Assembly: GCF_047663525.1 (NCBI RefSeq)
Contig: NC_092616.1
Span: forward strand, 1,835,501-1,899,500
DNA length: 64,000 bases
Direction: 5' to 3'
From: Anas platyrhynchos
Lineage: Eukaryota; Chordata; Aves; Anseriformes; Anatidae
Shown: in pieces, positions 1 through 10,604 of the stretch
How the letters are laid out: every line of letters begins with the position of its first letter
Position numbering within the stretch: the first letter of the stretch is position 1
Translations under genes and position numbers: made by a program
Notes under the pieces: generated by a model
Told to the model about the DNA's origin: nothing
The model's input: the letters and a program-made list of their open reading frames with translations, nothing else
Databases searched by the model: none

Positions 1-514
1 TCTCAGCGTGGGAACCTCAGCACTGTGACTTCAGCACTGTGACCTCAGCGTGGGAACCTCAGCACTGTGACCTCAGCACGGGAAACTCAGCACTGTGACC
101 TCGGAGTGGGAACTTCAGCGTGGGAACCTCAGCACTGTGACCTCAGCACTGTGACCTCAGAGTGCGGAACTCAGTGTGGGAACCTCAGCACTGTGACCTC
201 AGCACTGTGACCTCAGCGTGGGAACCTCATCACTGTGACCTCATCATTGTGACCTCAGCAATGTGACCTCAGCGTGGGAACCTCAGCACTGTGACCACAG
301 CTCTGAGACCTCAGCACTGTGACCTCAGCACTGTGACCTCAGCACTGTGACCTCAGCGTGGGAACCTCTGCACAGTGACCTCAGCACTGTGACCTCAGCG
401 TGGGAACCTCAGCACTGTGACCTCAGCACTGTGACCTCAGCACTGTGACCCGAGCACTGTGACATCAGCATGGGAACCTCAGCACTGTGACCTCAGCGTG
501 GGGACCTCAGCACT

Positions 515-1900
515 GTGACCTCAGCTTGGGAACCTCGGCACTGTGACCTCAGCACTGTGACCTCAGAGTGGGAACCTCAGAACTTTGACCTCAGCACTGT
601 GACCTTTGCATGGAAACCTCAGCAATGTGACCTCAGCACTGTGACCTCAGCGTGGGAACCTCAGCACTGTGACCTCAGCTTGGGAACCTCGGCACTGTGA
701 CCTCAGCACTGTGACCTCAGAGTGGGAACCTCAGAACTTCGACCTCAGCACTGTGACCTTTGCATGGAAACCTCAGCAATGTGACCTCAGCACTGTGACC
801 TCAGCGTGGGAACCTCAGCACTGTGACCTCAGCACTGTGACCTCAGCGTGGGAACCTCAGCGATGTGACCTCAGCACTGTGACCTCAGCACTGTGACCTC
901 AGCGTGGGAACCTCAGCACTGTGACCTCAGCACTGTGACCTCAGCACTGTGACCTCAGCGCGGGAACCTCAGCACTGTGACCTCAGCACTGTGACCTCAG
1001 CACTGTGACCTCAGCACTGTGACCTCAGCGTGGGAACCTCAGCACTCTGACCTCACCGTGGGAACCTCAGCACTGTGACCTCAGCACTGTGACCTCAGCG
1101 TGGGGACCTCAGCACTGTGACCTCAGCACTGTGACCTCAGCACTGTGACCTCAGCGTGGGGACCTCAGCACTGTGACCTCAGCACTGTGACCTCATCACT
1201 GTGACCTCAGCACTATGACCTCAGCGTGGGAACCTCAGCACTGTGACCTCAGCGTGGGAACCTCAGCACTGTGACCTCAGCACTGTGACCTCAGCACTGT
1301 GACCTCAGCGTGGGGACCTCAGCACTGTGACCTCAGCACTGTGACCTCATCACTGTGACCTCAGCACTATGACCTCAGCGTGGGAACCTCAGCACTGTGA
1401 CCTCAGCGTGGGAACCTCAGCACTGTGACCTCAGCGTGGGACCTCAGCACTGTGACCTCAGCACTGTGACCTCAGCGTGGGAACCTCTGCGTTGTGATCT
1501 CAGCACTTTTACCTCAGCACTGTGACCTCAGCGCGGGAACCTCAGCAATGTGACCTCAGCGTGGGAACCTAAGCACTGTGACCTCAGCGTGGGAACCTCA
1601 GCACTGTGACCTCAGCACGGGAAACTCAGCACTGTGACCTCGGAGTGGGAACTTCAGCGTGGGAACCTCAGCACTGTGACCTCAGCGTGGGAAACTCAGC
1701 ACTGTGACCTCAGCACCGTGACCTCAGCACTGTGACCTCAGCGTGGGAACCTCAGCACTGTGACCTCAGCGCGGGAACCTCAGCAATGTGACCTCAGCGT
1801 GGGAACCTAAGCACTGTGACCTCAGCGTGGGAACCTCAGCACTGTGACCTCAGCACGGGAAACTCAGCACTGTGACCTCGGAGTGGGAACTTCAGCGTGG
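515..1900. repeat. Higher-order satellite segment, copy 1
   Basis: This stretch has a distinctive order of variant units: GAACTTTGA/GAACTTCGA, then TTTGCATGGAAA, then GCACTCTGACCTCACCGTGGG, then a GTTGTGATCTCAGCACTTTTA variant. The same order recurs at about 3272-4620. The offset is 2757 bp at the left and 2729 bp from about 950 onward, a difference of exactly two 14-bp units. This is a block duplication inside the array, with small unit gains or losses since. Confidence 0.85.
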
Positions 1901-3271
1901 GAACCTCAGCACTGTGACGTCAGTGTGGGAACCTCAGCACTGTGACCTCAGCACTGTGACATCAGCTCTGTGACCTCAGCACTGTGACCTCAGCGTGGGA
2001 ACCTCAGCACTGTGATCTCAGCACTGTGACCTCAGCACTGTGACTTCAACCTGGGAACCTCAGCACAGTGACCTCAGCGTGGGAACCTCTGCACAGTGAC
2101 CTCAGCACTGTGATCTCAGCGTGGGAACCTCAGCACTGTGACCTCAGCACTGTGACCTCAGCACTGTGACCTCAGCGTGGGAACCTCAGCACTGTGACCT
2201 CAGCACTGTGACCTCAGCGTGGGAACCTCAGCACTGTGACCTCAGCAGTGTGACCTCAGCGTGGGGACCTCAGCACTGTGACCTCAGCATGGGAACCTCA
2301 GCACAGTGACGTCAGCACTGTGACCTCAGCTTGGTAACCTCGGCACTGTGACGTCAGCACTGTGACCTCAGCACTGTGACCTCAGAGTGGGAACCTCAGA
2401 ACTTTGACCTCAGCACTGTGACCTCAGCACTGTGACCTCAGAGTGGGAACCTCAGAACTTTGACCTCAGCACTGTGACCTTTGCATGGAAACCTCAGCAA
2501 TGTGACCTCAGCACTGTGACCTCAGCGTGGGAACCTCAGCACTGTGACCTCAGCACTGTGACCTCAGCGTGGGAACCTCAGCGATGTGACCTCAGCACTG
2601 TGACCTCAGCACTGTGACCTCAGCGTGGGAACCTCAGCACTGTGACCTCAGCACTGTGACCTCAGCACTGTGACCTCAGCGTGGGAACCTCAGCACTGTG
2701 ACCTCAGCAATGTGACCTCAGCGTGGGGACCTCAGCACTGTGACCTCAGCGTGGGAACCTCAGCACTGTGACCTCAGCACCGTGACCTCAGCACTGTGAC
2801 CTCAGCACTGTGACCTCAGCGCGGGAACCTCAGCAATGTGACCTCAGCGTGGGAACCTAAGCACTGTGACCTCAGCACGGGAAACTCAGCACTGTGACCT
2901 CGGAGTGGGAACTTCAGCGTGGGAACCTCAGCACTGTGACCTCAGCGTGGGAACCTAAGCACTGTGATCTCAGCGTGGGAACCTCAGCACTGTGACTTCA
3001 GCACTGTGACCTCAGCGTGGGAACCTCAGCACTGTGACCTCAGCACGGGAAACTCAGCACTGTGACCTCGGAGTGGGAACTTCAGCGTGGGAACCTCAGC
3101 ACTGTGACCTCAGCACTGTGACCTCAGAGTGCGGAACTCAGTGTGGGAACCTCAGCACTGTGACCTCAGCACTGTGACCTCAGCGTGGGAACCTCAGCAC
3201 TGTGACCTCAGCACTGTGACCTCAGCACTGTGACCCGAGCACTGTGACATCAGCATGGGAACCTCAGCACT

Positions 3272-4620
3272 GTGACCTCAGCTTGGGAACCTCGGCACTG
3301 TGACCTCAGCACTGTGACCTCAGAGTGGGAACCTCAGAACTTTGACCTCAGCACTGTGACCTTTGCATGGAAACCTCAGCAATGTGACCTCAGCACTGTG
3401 ACCTCAGCGTGGGAACCTCAGCACTGTGACCTCAGCTTGGGAACCTCGGCACTGTGACCTCAGCACTGTGACCTCAGAGTGGGAACCTCAGAACTTCGAC
3501 CTCAGCACTGTGACCTTTGCATGGAAACCTCAGCAATGTGACCTCAGCACTGTGACCTCAGCGTGGGAACCTCAGCACTGTGACCTCAGCACTGTGACCT
3601 CAGCGTGGGAACCTCAGCGATGTGACCTCAGCACTGTGACCTCAGCACTGTGACCTCAGCGTGGGAACCTCAGCACTGTGACCTCAGCGCGGGAACCTCA
3701 GCACTGTGACCTCAGCACTGTGACCTCAGCACTGTGACCTCAGCACTGTGACCTCAGCGTGGGAACCTCAGCACTCTGACCTCACCGTGGGAACCTCAGC
3801 ACTGTGACCTCAGCACTGTGACCTCAGCGTGGGGACCTCAGCACTGTGACCTCAGCACTGTGACCTCAGCACTGTGACCTCAGCGTGGGGACCTCAGCAC
3901 TGTGACCTCAGCACTGTGACCTCATCACTGTGACCTCAGCACTATGACCTCAGCGTGGGAACCTCAGCACTGTGACCTCAGCGTGGGAACCTCAGCACTG
4001 TGACCTCAGCACTGTGACCTCAGCACTGTGACCTCAGCGTGGGGACCTCAGCACTGTGACCTCAGCACTGTGACCTCATCACTGTGACCTCAGCACTATG
4101 ACCTCAGCGTGGGAACCTCAGCACTGTGACCTCAGCGTGGGAACCTCAGCACTGTGACCTCAGCGTGGGACCTCAGCACTGTGACCTCAGCACTGTGACC
4201 TCAGCGTGGGAACCTCTGCGTTGTGATCTCAGCACTTTTACCTCAGCACTGTGACCTCAGCGCGGGAACCTCAGCACTGTGACCTCAGCGTGGGAACCTA
4301 AGCACTGTGACCTCAGCGTGGGAACCTCAGCACTGTGACCTCAGCACGGGAAACTCAGCACTGTGACCTCGGAGTGGGAACTTCAGCGTGGGAACCTCAG
4401 CACTGTGACCTCAGCGTGGGAAACTCAGCACTGTGACCTCAGCACCGTGACCTCAGCACTGTGACCTCAGCTTGGGAACCTCAGCACTGTGACCTCAGCG
4501 CGGGAACCTCAGCAATGTGACCTCAGCGTGGGAACCTAAGCACTGTGACCTCAGCGTGGGAACCTCAGCACTGTGACCTCAGCACGGGAAACTCAGCACT
4601 GTGACCTCGGAGTGGGAACT
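3272..4620. repeat. Higher-order satellite segment, copy 2
   Basis: Second copy of the variant order seen at 515-1900. The 14-residue-repeat frame at 515-896 and that at 3272-3653 translate identically, so the duplication is recent relative to unit decay. A partial third piece carrying the GAACTTTGA and TTTGCATGGAAA variants lies at 2432-2617. The TGACCCGAGCACTGTGACATCAG marker variant near 449 and 3234 appears again near 5277. Confidence 0.85.
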
Positions 4621-5754
4621 TCAGCGTGGGAACCTCAGCACTGTGACCTCAGCGTGGGAACCTCAGCACTGTGACCTCAGCACTGTGACCTCAGCGTGGG
4701 GACCTCAGCGTGGGACCCTCAGCACTGTGACCTCAGCGCGGGAACCTCAGCACTGTGAATTCAGTGTGGGGAACTCAGTGTGGGAACCTCAGCACTGTGA
4801 CCTCAGCGTGGGGACCTCAGCGTGGGAACCTCATCACTGTGACCTCAGCACTGTGACCTCAGCACTGTGACCTCAGCGTGGGAACCTCAGCGTGGGAACC
4901 TCATCACTGTGACCTCAGCACTGTGACCTCAGCACTGTGACCTCAGCGTGGGAACCTCAGCACTGTGACCACAGCTCTGAGACCTCAGCACTGTGACCTC
5001 AGCACTGTGACCTCAGCGTGGGGACCTCAGCGTGGCTTCCTCAGCACTGTGACCTCAGCACTGTGACCTCAGCACTGTGACCTCAGCGTGGGAACCTCAG
5101 CACTGTGACCTCAGCACTGTGACCTCAGCACTGTGACCTCAGCGTGGGAACCTCAGCACGGTGACCTCAGCTCTGTGACCTCAGCACTGTGACCTCAGCG
5201 TGGGAACCTCTGCACAGTGACCTCAGCACTGTGACCTCAGCGTGGGAACCTCAGCACTGTGACCTCAGCACTGTGACCCGAGCACTGTGACATCAGCATG
5301 GGAACCTCAGCACTGTGACCTCAGCACTGTGACCTCAGCGTGGGAACCTCAGCACTGTGACCTTAGCACTGTGACCTCAGCGTGGGAACCTCAGCACTGT
5401 GACCTCAGCACTGTGACCTCAGCGTGGGAACCTCAGCACTGTGACCTCAGCACTGTGACCTCAGCCCGGGAACCTCTGCGATGTGACGTCCGCTTGGGAA
5501 CCTCAGCACCGTGATCTCAGCACTGTGACCTCAGCGTGGGGACCTCAGCACTGTGACCTCAGCGTGGGGACCTCAGCGTGGGGACCTCAGCACTGTGACC
5601 TCAGCGCGGGAACCTCAGCAATGTGACCTCAGCGTGGGAACCTCAGCACTGTGACCTCAGCACTGTGACCTCAGCGTGGGAACCTCAGCACTGTGACCTC
5701 AGCAATGTGACCTCAGCACTGTGACCTCAGCACTGTGACCTCAGCTTGGGAACC

Positions 5755-6347
5755 TGTGGTGGTTTTACTCAGGTGGGCAGCCAAGCTCCACCTCAACCGC
5801 TCTCTCACTCCCCCTCTCCTCAGAAGGAGGGGGAGAAAATACAACACAGAGAACTCGAGGTTTGAGATGAGAAAGGTTTAATTAAAGGGAAAGGGAATGG
5901 GAAAGAGAAACAGATACAAAAGAAACAATCAGTCCGCGCGGAAGCACAGAGAGAGAGAAAAATTATTCTCTACTTCCCATCAGCGAGCGGTGTTCGGCCA
6001 CGTCCTGGGAAGCAGGGCCTCAAACGCGTAGTGGTTGTTCAGGAGGAACAGCCCCCTCCCCCACGAGAGCCCCCCCTTTTATTGCTGAGTGTGACATCAG
6101 GTGTTATGGAATATCCCTTTGGTTGGTTTAGGTCAGCTGCCCCAGCAATGTCCCCTCCCCATCACTTGCCCACCCCCAGCCTGCTGGCTCTTGGGGGCTT
6201 AGGAGTCCTAATGCTGTGCCAGCACTACGCAGCAATAGACACAACACTGGAGTGATATCACTGCTGTTCCAGCTACGAGTGCAGAGCACAGCACTGTGCG
6301 GGCTGCTGCAGGGAAAAGGTGACTCCAGCTCAGACAGACCCAACACA
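5755..6347 (-). mobile_element. Solo LTR, ERVL-like, minus strand
   Basis: A 593-bp insertion interrupts the satellite. It begins TGTGGTGG and ends CAACACA, and is flanked by a perfect 5-bp duplication GAACC (5750-5754 and 6348-6352) that is itself satellite sequence. Read on the minus strand it has LTR order: a U3 with a GATATTCCAT-like stretch, a CAATAAAAGG TATA-type box, an ATTAAACC polyadenylation region and a pyrimidine-rich U5. The layout resembles the LTRs of the provirus at 6468-10496, but the sequence is a different family. A 5-bp duplication suits class III (ERVL) elements. No internal region remains, as expected after LTR-LTR recombination. Confidence 0.9.
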
Positions 6348-6352
6348 GAACC

Positions 6353-6467
6353 TCAGCACTGTGACCTCAGCAGTGTGACCTAAGCGCCGGAACCTCAGCG
6401 ATGTGACCTCAGCGCGGGAACCTCAGCGATGTGACCTCAGTGCGGGAACCTCCGCGATGTGACCTCG
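6353..6467. repeat. Satellite, type B units
   Basis: Short satellite stretch between the solo LTR and the provirus. Its units are dominated by GCGATGTGA and GCGCGGGAA or TGCGGGAA forms rather than the GCACTGTGA/GCGTGGGAA forms of the main left block. The same variant class dominates 55265-55790. Confidence 0.9.
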
Positions 6468-7064
6468 TGTCCTTGTTTCAGTTAGAATAGAATTAATTTT
6501 CTTCCTAGCAGCTGGTGGAATGCTGTGTTTTGGCTTAGGATGAGAAGAGTGCTGATAACACCCCGATGCTTTAATTGTTGCAGAGCAGTGCTTATACCAA
6601 GCCAAGGACATCTCAGCCTTTTGCTCTGTCCTGCCAACGGGCAGGCTGGGGGTGCAGTAAGAGCTGGGAGGGGACAGACCCAGGACAGGTGACCCAAACT
6701 AGCCAAAGGGGTATTCCATACCATCTGACGTCATGCTAAACAATATATAGGGGTGGCTAGCCGGGGGGAGGGGGCCGGACTGCTCGGGGTTAGGCTGGGC
6801 ATCGGTCAGCGGGTGGTGAGCAATTGCATTGTGCATCACTTGTTTGTACATACTATTATTACTTTCCTATTATCACCATTGTATTATTATTATTATTATT
6901 GTTATTATTTTTTTCTTATTATTATTTTCCTGTCTTATTAAACTGTCTTTATCTCAACTCACGGGCTTCACTTTCCATTTCTCTCCCCCGTCCCAGAGAG
7001 GGAGGGGGGAGGGTGAGCGAACGGCTGCGTGGTGTTTAGCTGCCGGCCGGGTTAAACCACGACA
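6468..7064 (+). repeat. 5' LTR of provirus copy 1
   Basis: 597 bp, from TGTCCTTGTTTCAG to AAACCACGACA. U3 contains a perfect CRE palindrome TGACGTCA at 6726-6733 and a TATA-type box (CAATATATAG, 6741-6750). A long TTA microsatellite (about 6880-6930) precedes TTATTAAACTG. Compared with the 3' LTR it retains about 27 bp (TTAGGCTGGGCATCGG and following bases) that the 3' LTR lacks. Confidence 0.93.
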
Positions 7065-7071
7065 GTCTTTT

Positions 7072-7089
7072 TGGCGCCCAACGTGGGGC
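7072..7089 (+). other. Primer binding site, tRNA-Lys type
   Basis: TGGCGCCCAACGTGGGGC starts eight bases after the 5' LTR end. From known retroviral primer sites this is the tRNA-Lys(1,2) class. The same site occurs in provirus copy 2 at 56779-56796. Confidence 0.88.
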
Positions 7090-7177
7090 CCGAAAGGTTG
7101 AGATAATGGCAGATCTGACCAGAGTGTGTTAAACTAAAATTGGTGTAAGGATTAGACCTGCTTAATAGTCACTTGTC

Positions 7178-7618
7178 ATGATGCTGATTGCTTTAATCTC
7201 AACTCTGCTGCGCCTGTTTTCCAAATTGAGTATTATAGTACATTATTTTCCGTATTTGCTCTCTGTCGTGTTGTTTATCCTCTCCGGGCCCTGGTTTCAG
7301 ATCATTATGGTACTGAGTGTTATAGCAATGGCTTATGAGACGATAAGATATCTGGTCATGACTCTAACATGGTATTTATACTCAGTAACATCGTCGACTC
7401 TCTACTTTGGAAACTGTATCTTGGGAACTATTAGCAATTATACCTATTGTTTTTCTCCATTAGGGAGTCAATCTGTGGAGGGGAAAGGGGAAGATATTTT
7501 TTCTTACTTGACTACTCTCCCTTTCTCCTTCACCACCCCTGTATCCTCCGGGATCACTCTCCCTTCCTCCTTCACCACCCTCTTATCCCCCAGCCTGCTC
7601 ATTGGCAAAGCTGGCTGA
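7178..7618 (+). pseudogene. Truncated gag-like frame, N-terminal part
   Basis: A 146-codon frame starting with the same Met-Met-Leu-Ile start as the long gag-like frame of provirus copy 2 (56885) and closely similar over about the first 130 residues. It has several hydrophobic segments in the first 70 residues, then a Ser/Thr/Pro-rich stretch. It ends at a TGA just after the internal deletion junction, so everything downstream of the N-terminal domain is lost. Non-functional remnant. Confidence 0.85.
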
Positions 7619-9798
7619 AAGCCGGTTTTGCCATAAAACAAAATAAAGTCAAAGGACCTGCACGAGAGATCCAGTTTTTAGGAATAAAATGGCAAGATGG
7701 ACGTCGTCAAATCCCAATGGATGTGATCAACAAAATAACAGCTATGTCTCCACCAACTAACAAAAAAGAAACACAGACTTTCCTAGGTGTTGTGGGGTTT
7801 TGGAGAATGCACATCCCAAATTACAGTCTGATTGTAAACCCGCTCTACCAAGTAACCCGTAAGAAGAATGAGTTTGAATTGGGCCCTGAACAGCGACAAG
7901 CCTTTGAACAAATCAAGCAGGAAATAGTCCATGCAGTAGCCCTTGGGCCAGTTCGAACAGGACCAGATGTAAAGAATGTGCTCTACACTGCAGCCGGGGA
8001 GAACGGCCCCACCTGGAGCCTCTGGCAGAAAGAACCTGGGGAAACTCGAGGTCGGCCCCTGGGGTTTTGGAGTTGGGGATACAGAGGATCTGAGGCCCGC
8101 TATACTCCAACTGAAAAGGAGATATTGGCAGCATATGAAGGAGTTCGATCTGCTTCGGAGGTGGTCGGTACTGAAGCGCAGCTCCTCCTAGCACCCCGAT
8201 TGCCGGTACTAGGCTGGATGTTCAAGGGAAGGGTCCCCTCTACGCATCATGCAACTGATGCTACATGGAGCAAGTGGGTTGCACTGATTACTCAGCGGGC
8301 TCGAATAGGAAACCCCAGTCGCCCAGGAATATTGGAAGTGATCATGGACTGGCCAGAAGGCAAATACTTTGGGATATCATCAGAGGAGGAGGTGGGTCGT
8401 GCTGAAGAAGCCCCGCTGTACAACCAGTTCCCAGAGAATGAAAAGAAATATGCCCTGTTCACTGATCGTATTGTTCCTGTTCCTGTCGTATTGTGGGGAA
8501 GCATTGGAGATGGAAGGCTGCTGTATGGAGTCCTACGCGACGAGTTGCAGAAGCTGCTGAGGGAGAAGGTGAATCGAGTCAGTTTGCAGAAGTGAAGGCC
8601 ATTCAGCTGGCTTTAGACATTGCTGAACGAGAAAAATGGCCAGTTCTCTATCTCTACACCGATTCATGGATGGTAGCAAATGCCCTGTGGGGATGGTTAC
8701 AGCAATGGAAGCAAAACAACTGGCAGCGTAGGGGCAAACCCATTTGGGCTGCTGCATTGTGGCAAGATATTGCTGCTCGGGTAGAGAACCTGGCTGTGAA
8801 AGTACGCCACGTAGATGCTCATGTGCCCAAGAATCGGGCTACTGAAGAACATCAAAACAACCAGCAGGTGGATCAGGCTGCTAAGATTGAAGTAGCTCAG
8901 GTGGACCTGGATTGGCAGCATAAAGGTGAATTATTTATAGCCCGATGGGCCCATGACACCTCAGGCCATCAAGGTAGAGATGCAACATACAGATGGGCTC
9001 GCGATCGAGGGGTGGACCTGACCATGGACGCTATAGCACAGGTTATTCATGACTGTGAAACGTGCTGCAATCAAGCAAGCCAAACGGTCAAAGCCTCTTT
9101 GGTATGGAGGACGATGGCTGAAATATAAATATGGAGAGGCCTGGCAGATTGATTACATCACACTCCCTCAAACTCGCAATGGCAAGCGCCACGTACTTAC
9201 AATGGTGGAAGCAACCACCGGATGGCTGGAAACATATCCTGTGCCTCATGCCACCGCCCGGAACACTATCCTGGGCCTTGAAAAGCAAGTCCTATGGTGA
9301 CATAGCACCCCAGAAAGAATAGAGTCAGACAATGGGACTCACTTCCGAAACAACCTTATAGACACTTGGGCCAAAGAACATGGTATTGAATGGGTGTATC
9401 ACATCCCCTATCATGCACCAGCCTCCGGGAAAGTTGAACGATACAATGGCCTGTTAAAGACTACCTTGAAAGCAATGGGCGCTGGGACGTTCAAAAACTG
9501 GGATACGCATTTGGCAAAGGCCACCTGGTTAGTCAATACTAGGGGATCTGCCAACCGAGCTGGACCTGCCCAATCAAACCTGTTACGTACTGTAGATGGG
9601 GATAAAGTTCCTGTAGTGCATGTAAAAAATATGCTGGGTGAAACAGTCTGGGCTACTCCTGCCTCAGGCAAAGGCAAACCTATTCGTGGAATTGTTTTCG
9701 CTCAGGGACCTGGATACACTTGGTGGGTGATGCAAAAGAACGGAGAGGTCCAGTGTGTACCTCAAGGGGATTTAATACGGGGTGAGAATAGCCCATGA
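7600..9798 (+). pseudogene. ERVL-like pol remnant: RT thumb, RNase H, integrase
   Basis: Homologous to retroviral Pol from the end of the RT palm onward. Visible in order: RT thumb/connection (FLGIKWQDGR near 7677, then TQTFLGVVGFWRMHIPNY), RNase H (ALFTD near 8450, YTDSWMVANAL near 8655, HVDAHV near 8810), the integrase zinc-binding domain (H..H around 8952-8970 and CETC near 9055), and the integrase core with all three acidic residues (WQIDYI near 9144, ESDNGTHF near 9325, GKVERYNG near 9428). The C-terminal domain ends at 9798. Breaks: the 5' part including the RT catalytic motif is deleted; there is a frame change in RNase H near 8465-8490, beside a direct CGTATTGT duplication; a second frame change near 9060; and an in-frame TGA at 9298-9300. 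Dead copy. Confidence 0.93.
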
Positions 9799-9937
9799 AC
9801 TGAATTGTACCATGTTAATTAGTATATTATACTGTATGTTATCACTACCATGATTACTATAGGTGACTAATTAGAATGTATGGAAAAGAGCGTAACCTGA
9901 GCATGACATAAATGGTATGGAATAAGGGGTGGATAGA

Positions 9938-10496
9938 TGTCCTGGTTTCAGTTAGAATTAATTTTCTTCCTAGTAGCTGGTGGAATGCTGTGTTTTGGCT
10001 TAGGATGAGAAGAGTGCTGATAACACCCCGATGCTTTAGTTGTTGCAGAGCAGTGCTTATACTAAGCCAAGGTCATCTCAGCCTTTTGCTCTGTCCTGCC
10101 AATGGGCAGGCTGGGGCTGCAGTAAGAGCTGGGAGGGGACAGACCCAGGACAGGTGACCCAAACTAGCCAAAGGGGTATTCCATACCATCTGACGTCATG
10201 CTAAACAATATATAGGGGTGGCTAGCCGGGGGGACGGGGCCGGACTGCTCGGGGTGAGCAATTGCATTGTGCATCACTTGTTTGTACATATGATTATTAC
10301 TTTCCTATTATCACCATTGTATTATTATTATTATTGTTATTATTTTCTTATTATTATTTTCCTGTCTTATTAAACTGTCTTTATCTCAACTCACGGGCTT
10401 CACTTTCCATTTCTCTCCCCCGTCCCAGAGAGGGAGGGGAGAGGGTGAGCGAACGGCTGCGTGGTGTTTAGCTGCCGGCCGGGTTAAACCACGACA
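9938..10496 (+). repeat. 3' LTR of provirus copy 1
   Basis: 559 bp, TGTCCTGGTTTCAG to AAACCACGACA. It keeps the CRE (10191-10198) and the CAATATATAG box. It lacks about 27 bp just before GGTGAGCAATTGC and has a shorter TTA tract than the 5' LTR. A purine-rich AATAAGGGGTGGATAGA precedes it and is the likely polypurine tract. Confidence 0.92.
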
Positions 10497-10534
10497 CCTC
10501 AGCGCAGGAACCTCAGCGATGTGACCCTCAGCGC
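10497..10534. repeat. Satellite, last units of left array (type B)
   Basis: Two to three units with GCGCAGGAA and GCGATGTGA forms directly after the 3' LTR. The array ends at about 10534, where an antisense gag fragment begins. Confidence 0.88.
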
Positions 10535-10603
10535 GATCTTCCAAATCTTTCTCCACAGCCGAGACGCAGGCCTGTAGGGGAGAGGAGAGGCTTTCTTCAT
10601 ACT
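10535..10603 (-). pseudogene. Antisense gag fragment at satellite/island boundary
   Basis: About 69 bp whose minus-strand translation (YEESLSSPLQACVSAVEK) matches the coiled-coil part of the gag-like frame of provirus copy 2 near 59160-59215, with only a few changes. It lies in opposite orientation to the adjacent provirus, so it belongs to a third, otherwise lost copy or was captured during a rearrangement. It sits exactly where satellite gives way to non-satellite DNA. Confidence 0.8.
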
Positions 10604-10604
10604 T

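Larger units (their letters stand above)
1..5754. repeat. 14-bp-unit satellite array, left block (type A)
   Basis: Uninterrupted tandem array of a 14-bp unit with two main alternating forms, CCTCAGCACTGTGA and CCTCAGCGTGGGAA, plus point variants such as GCAATGTGA, GTGGGGA and GCACGGGAA. Units stay in 14-bp register across the block. Because three units make 42 bp, the array can stay open as a 14-residue peptide repeat; this is a by-product of the period and not evidence of coding. The same unit in the same orientation returns at 55265-64000. The array stops at a solo LTR whose target-site duplication is part of a satellite unit. Confidence 0.97.
6468..10496 (+). mobile_element. Deleted ERVL-like provirus (copy 1) in satellite
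   Basis: A 4.03-kb plus-strand provirus with two direct LTRs (6468-7064 and 9938-10496), a tRNA-Lys-type primer binding site, the start of a gag-like frame and the 3' two thirds of pol. There is no env between the integrase end (9798) and the 3' LTR. A large internal deletion near 7590-7612 joins early gag to the thumb region of reverse transcriptase, removing the rest of gag, the protease and the RT palm. The flanks are CCTCG and CCTCA, a 4-of-5 match, but CCTCA is present in every satellite unit so it is weak proof of a TSD. Env absence and LTR type suggest an avian ERVL-like family; the Lys primer site is a caution, since classical ERVL was named for tRNA-Leu. Confidence 0.92.

Noticed and set aside
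515-896. Open frames with a 14-residue peptide repeat (TSAWEPQHCDLSTV type) in the satellite, also at 2432-2617, 3272-3653, 4601-4870, 5287-5514, 61211-61429 and 62188-62418
   Set aside because: Three 14-bp units equal 14 codons, so any stop-free phase of the array stays open. There is no start context, splice signal or conservation beyond the DNA repeat.
1-5754. CRISPR-like or bacterial repeat array
   Set aside because: There are no spacers; units are contiguous and the context is a vertebrate genome.
6829-7101. Tyr/Ile/Leu-rich open frames at LTR ends, also at 10262, 56539 and 59744
   Set aside because: Products of the TTA microsatellite in the LTR; no coding role is likely.
9799-9937. 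Possible env or dUTPase after integrase in provirus copy 1
   Set aside because: Only about 140 bp separates the integrase stop from the 3' LTR, and no open frame is present.
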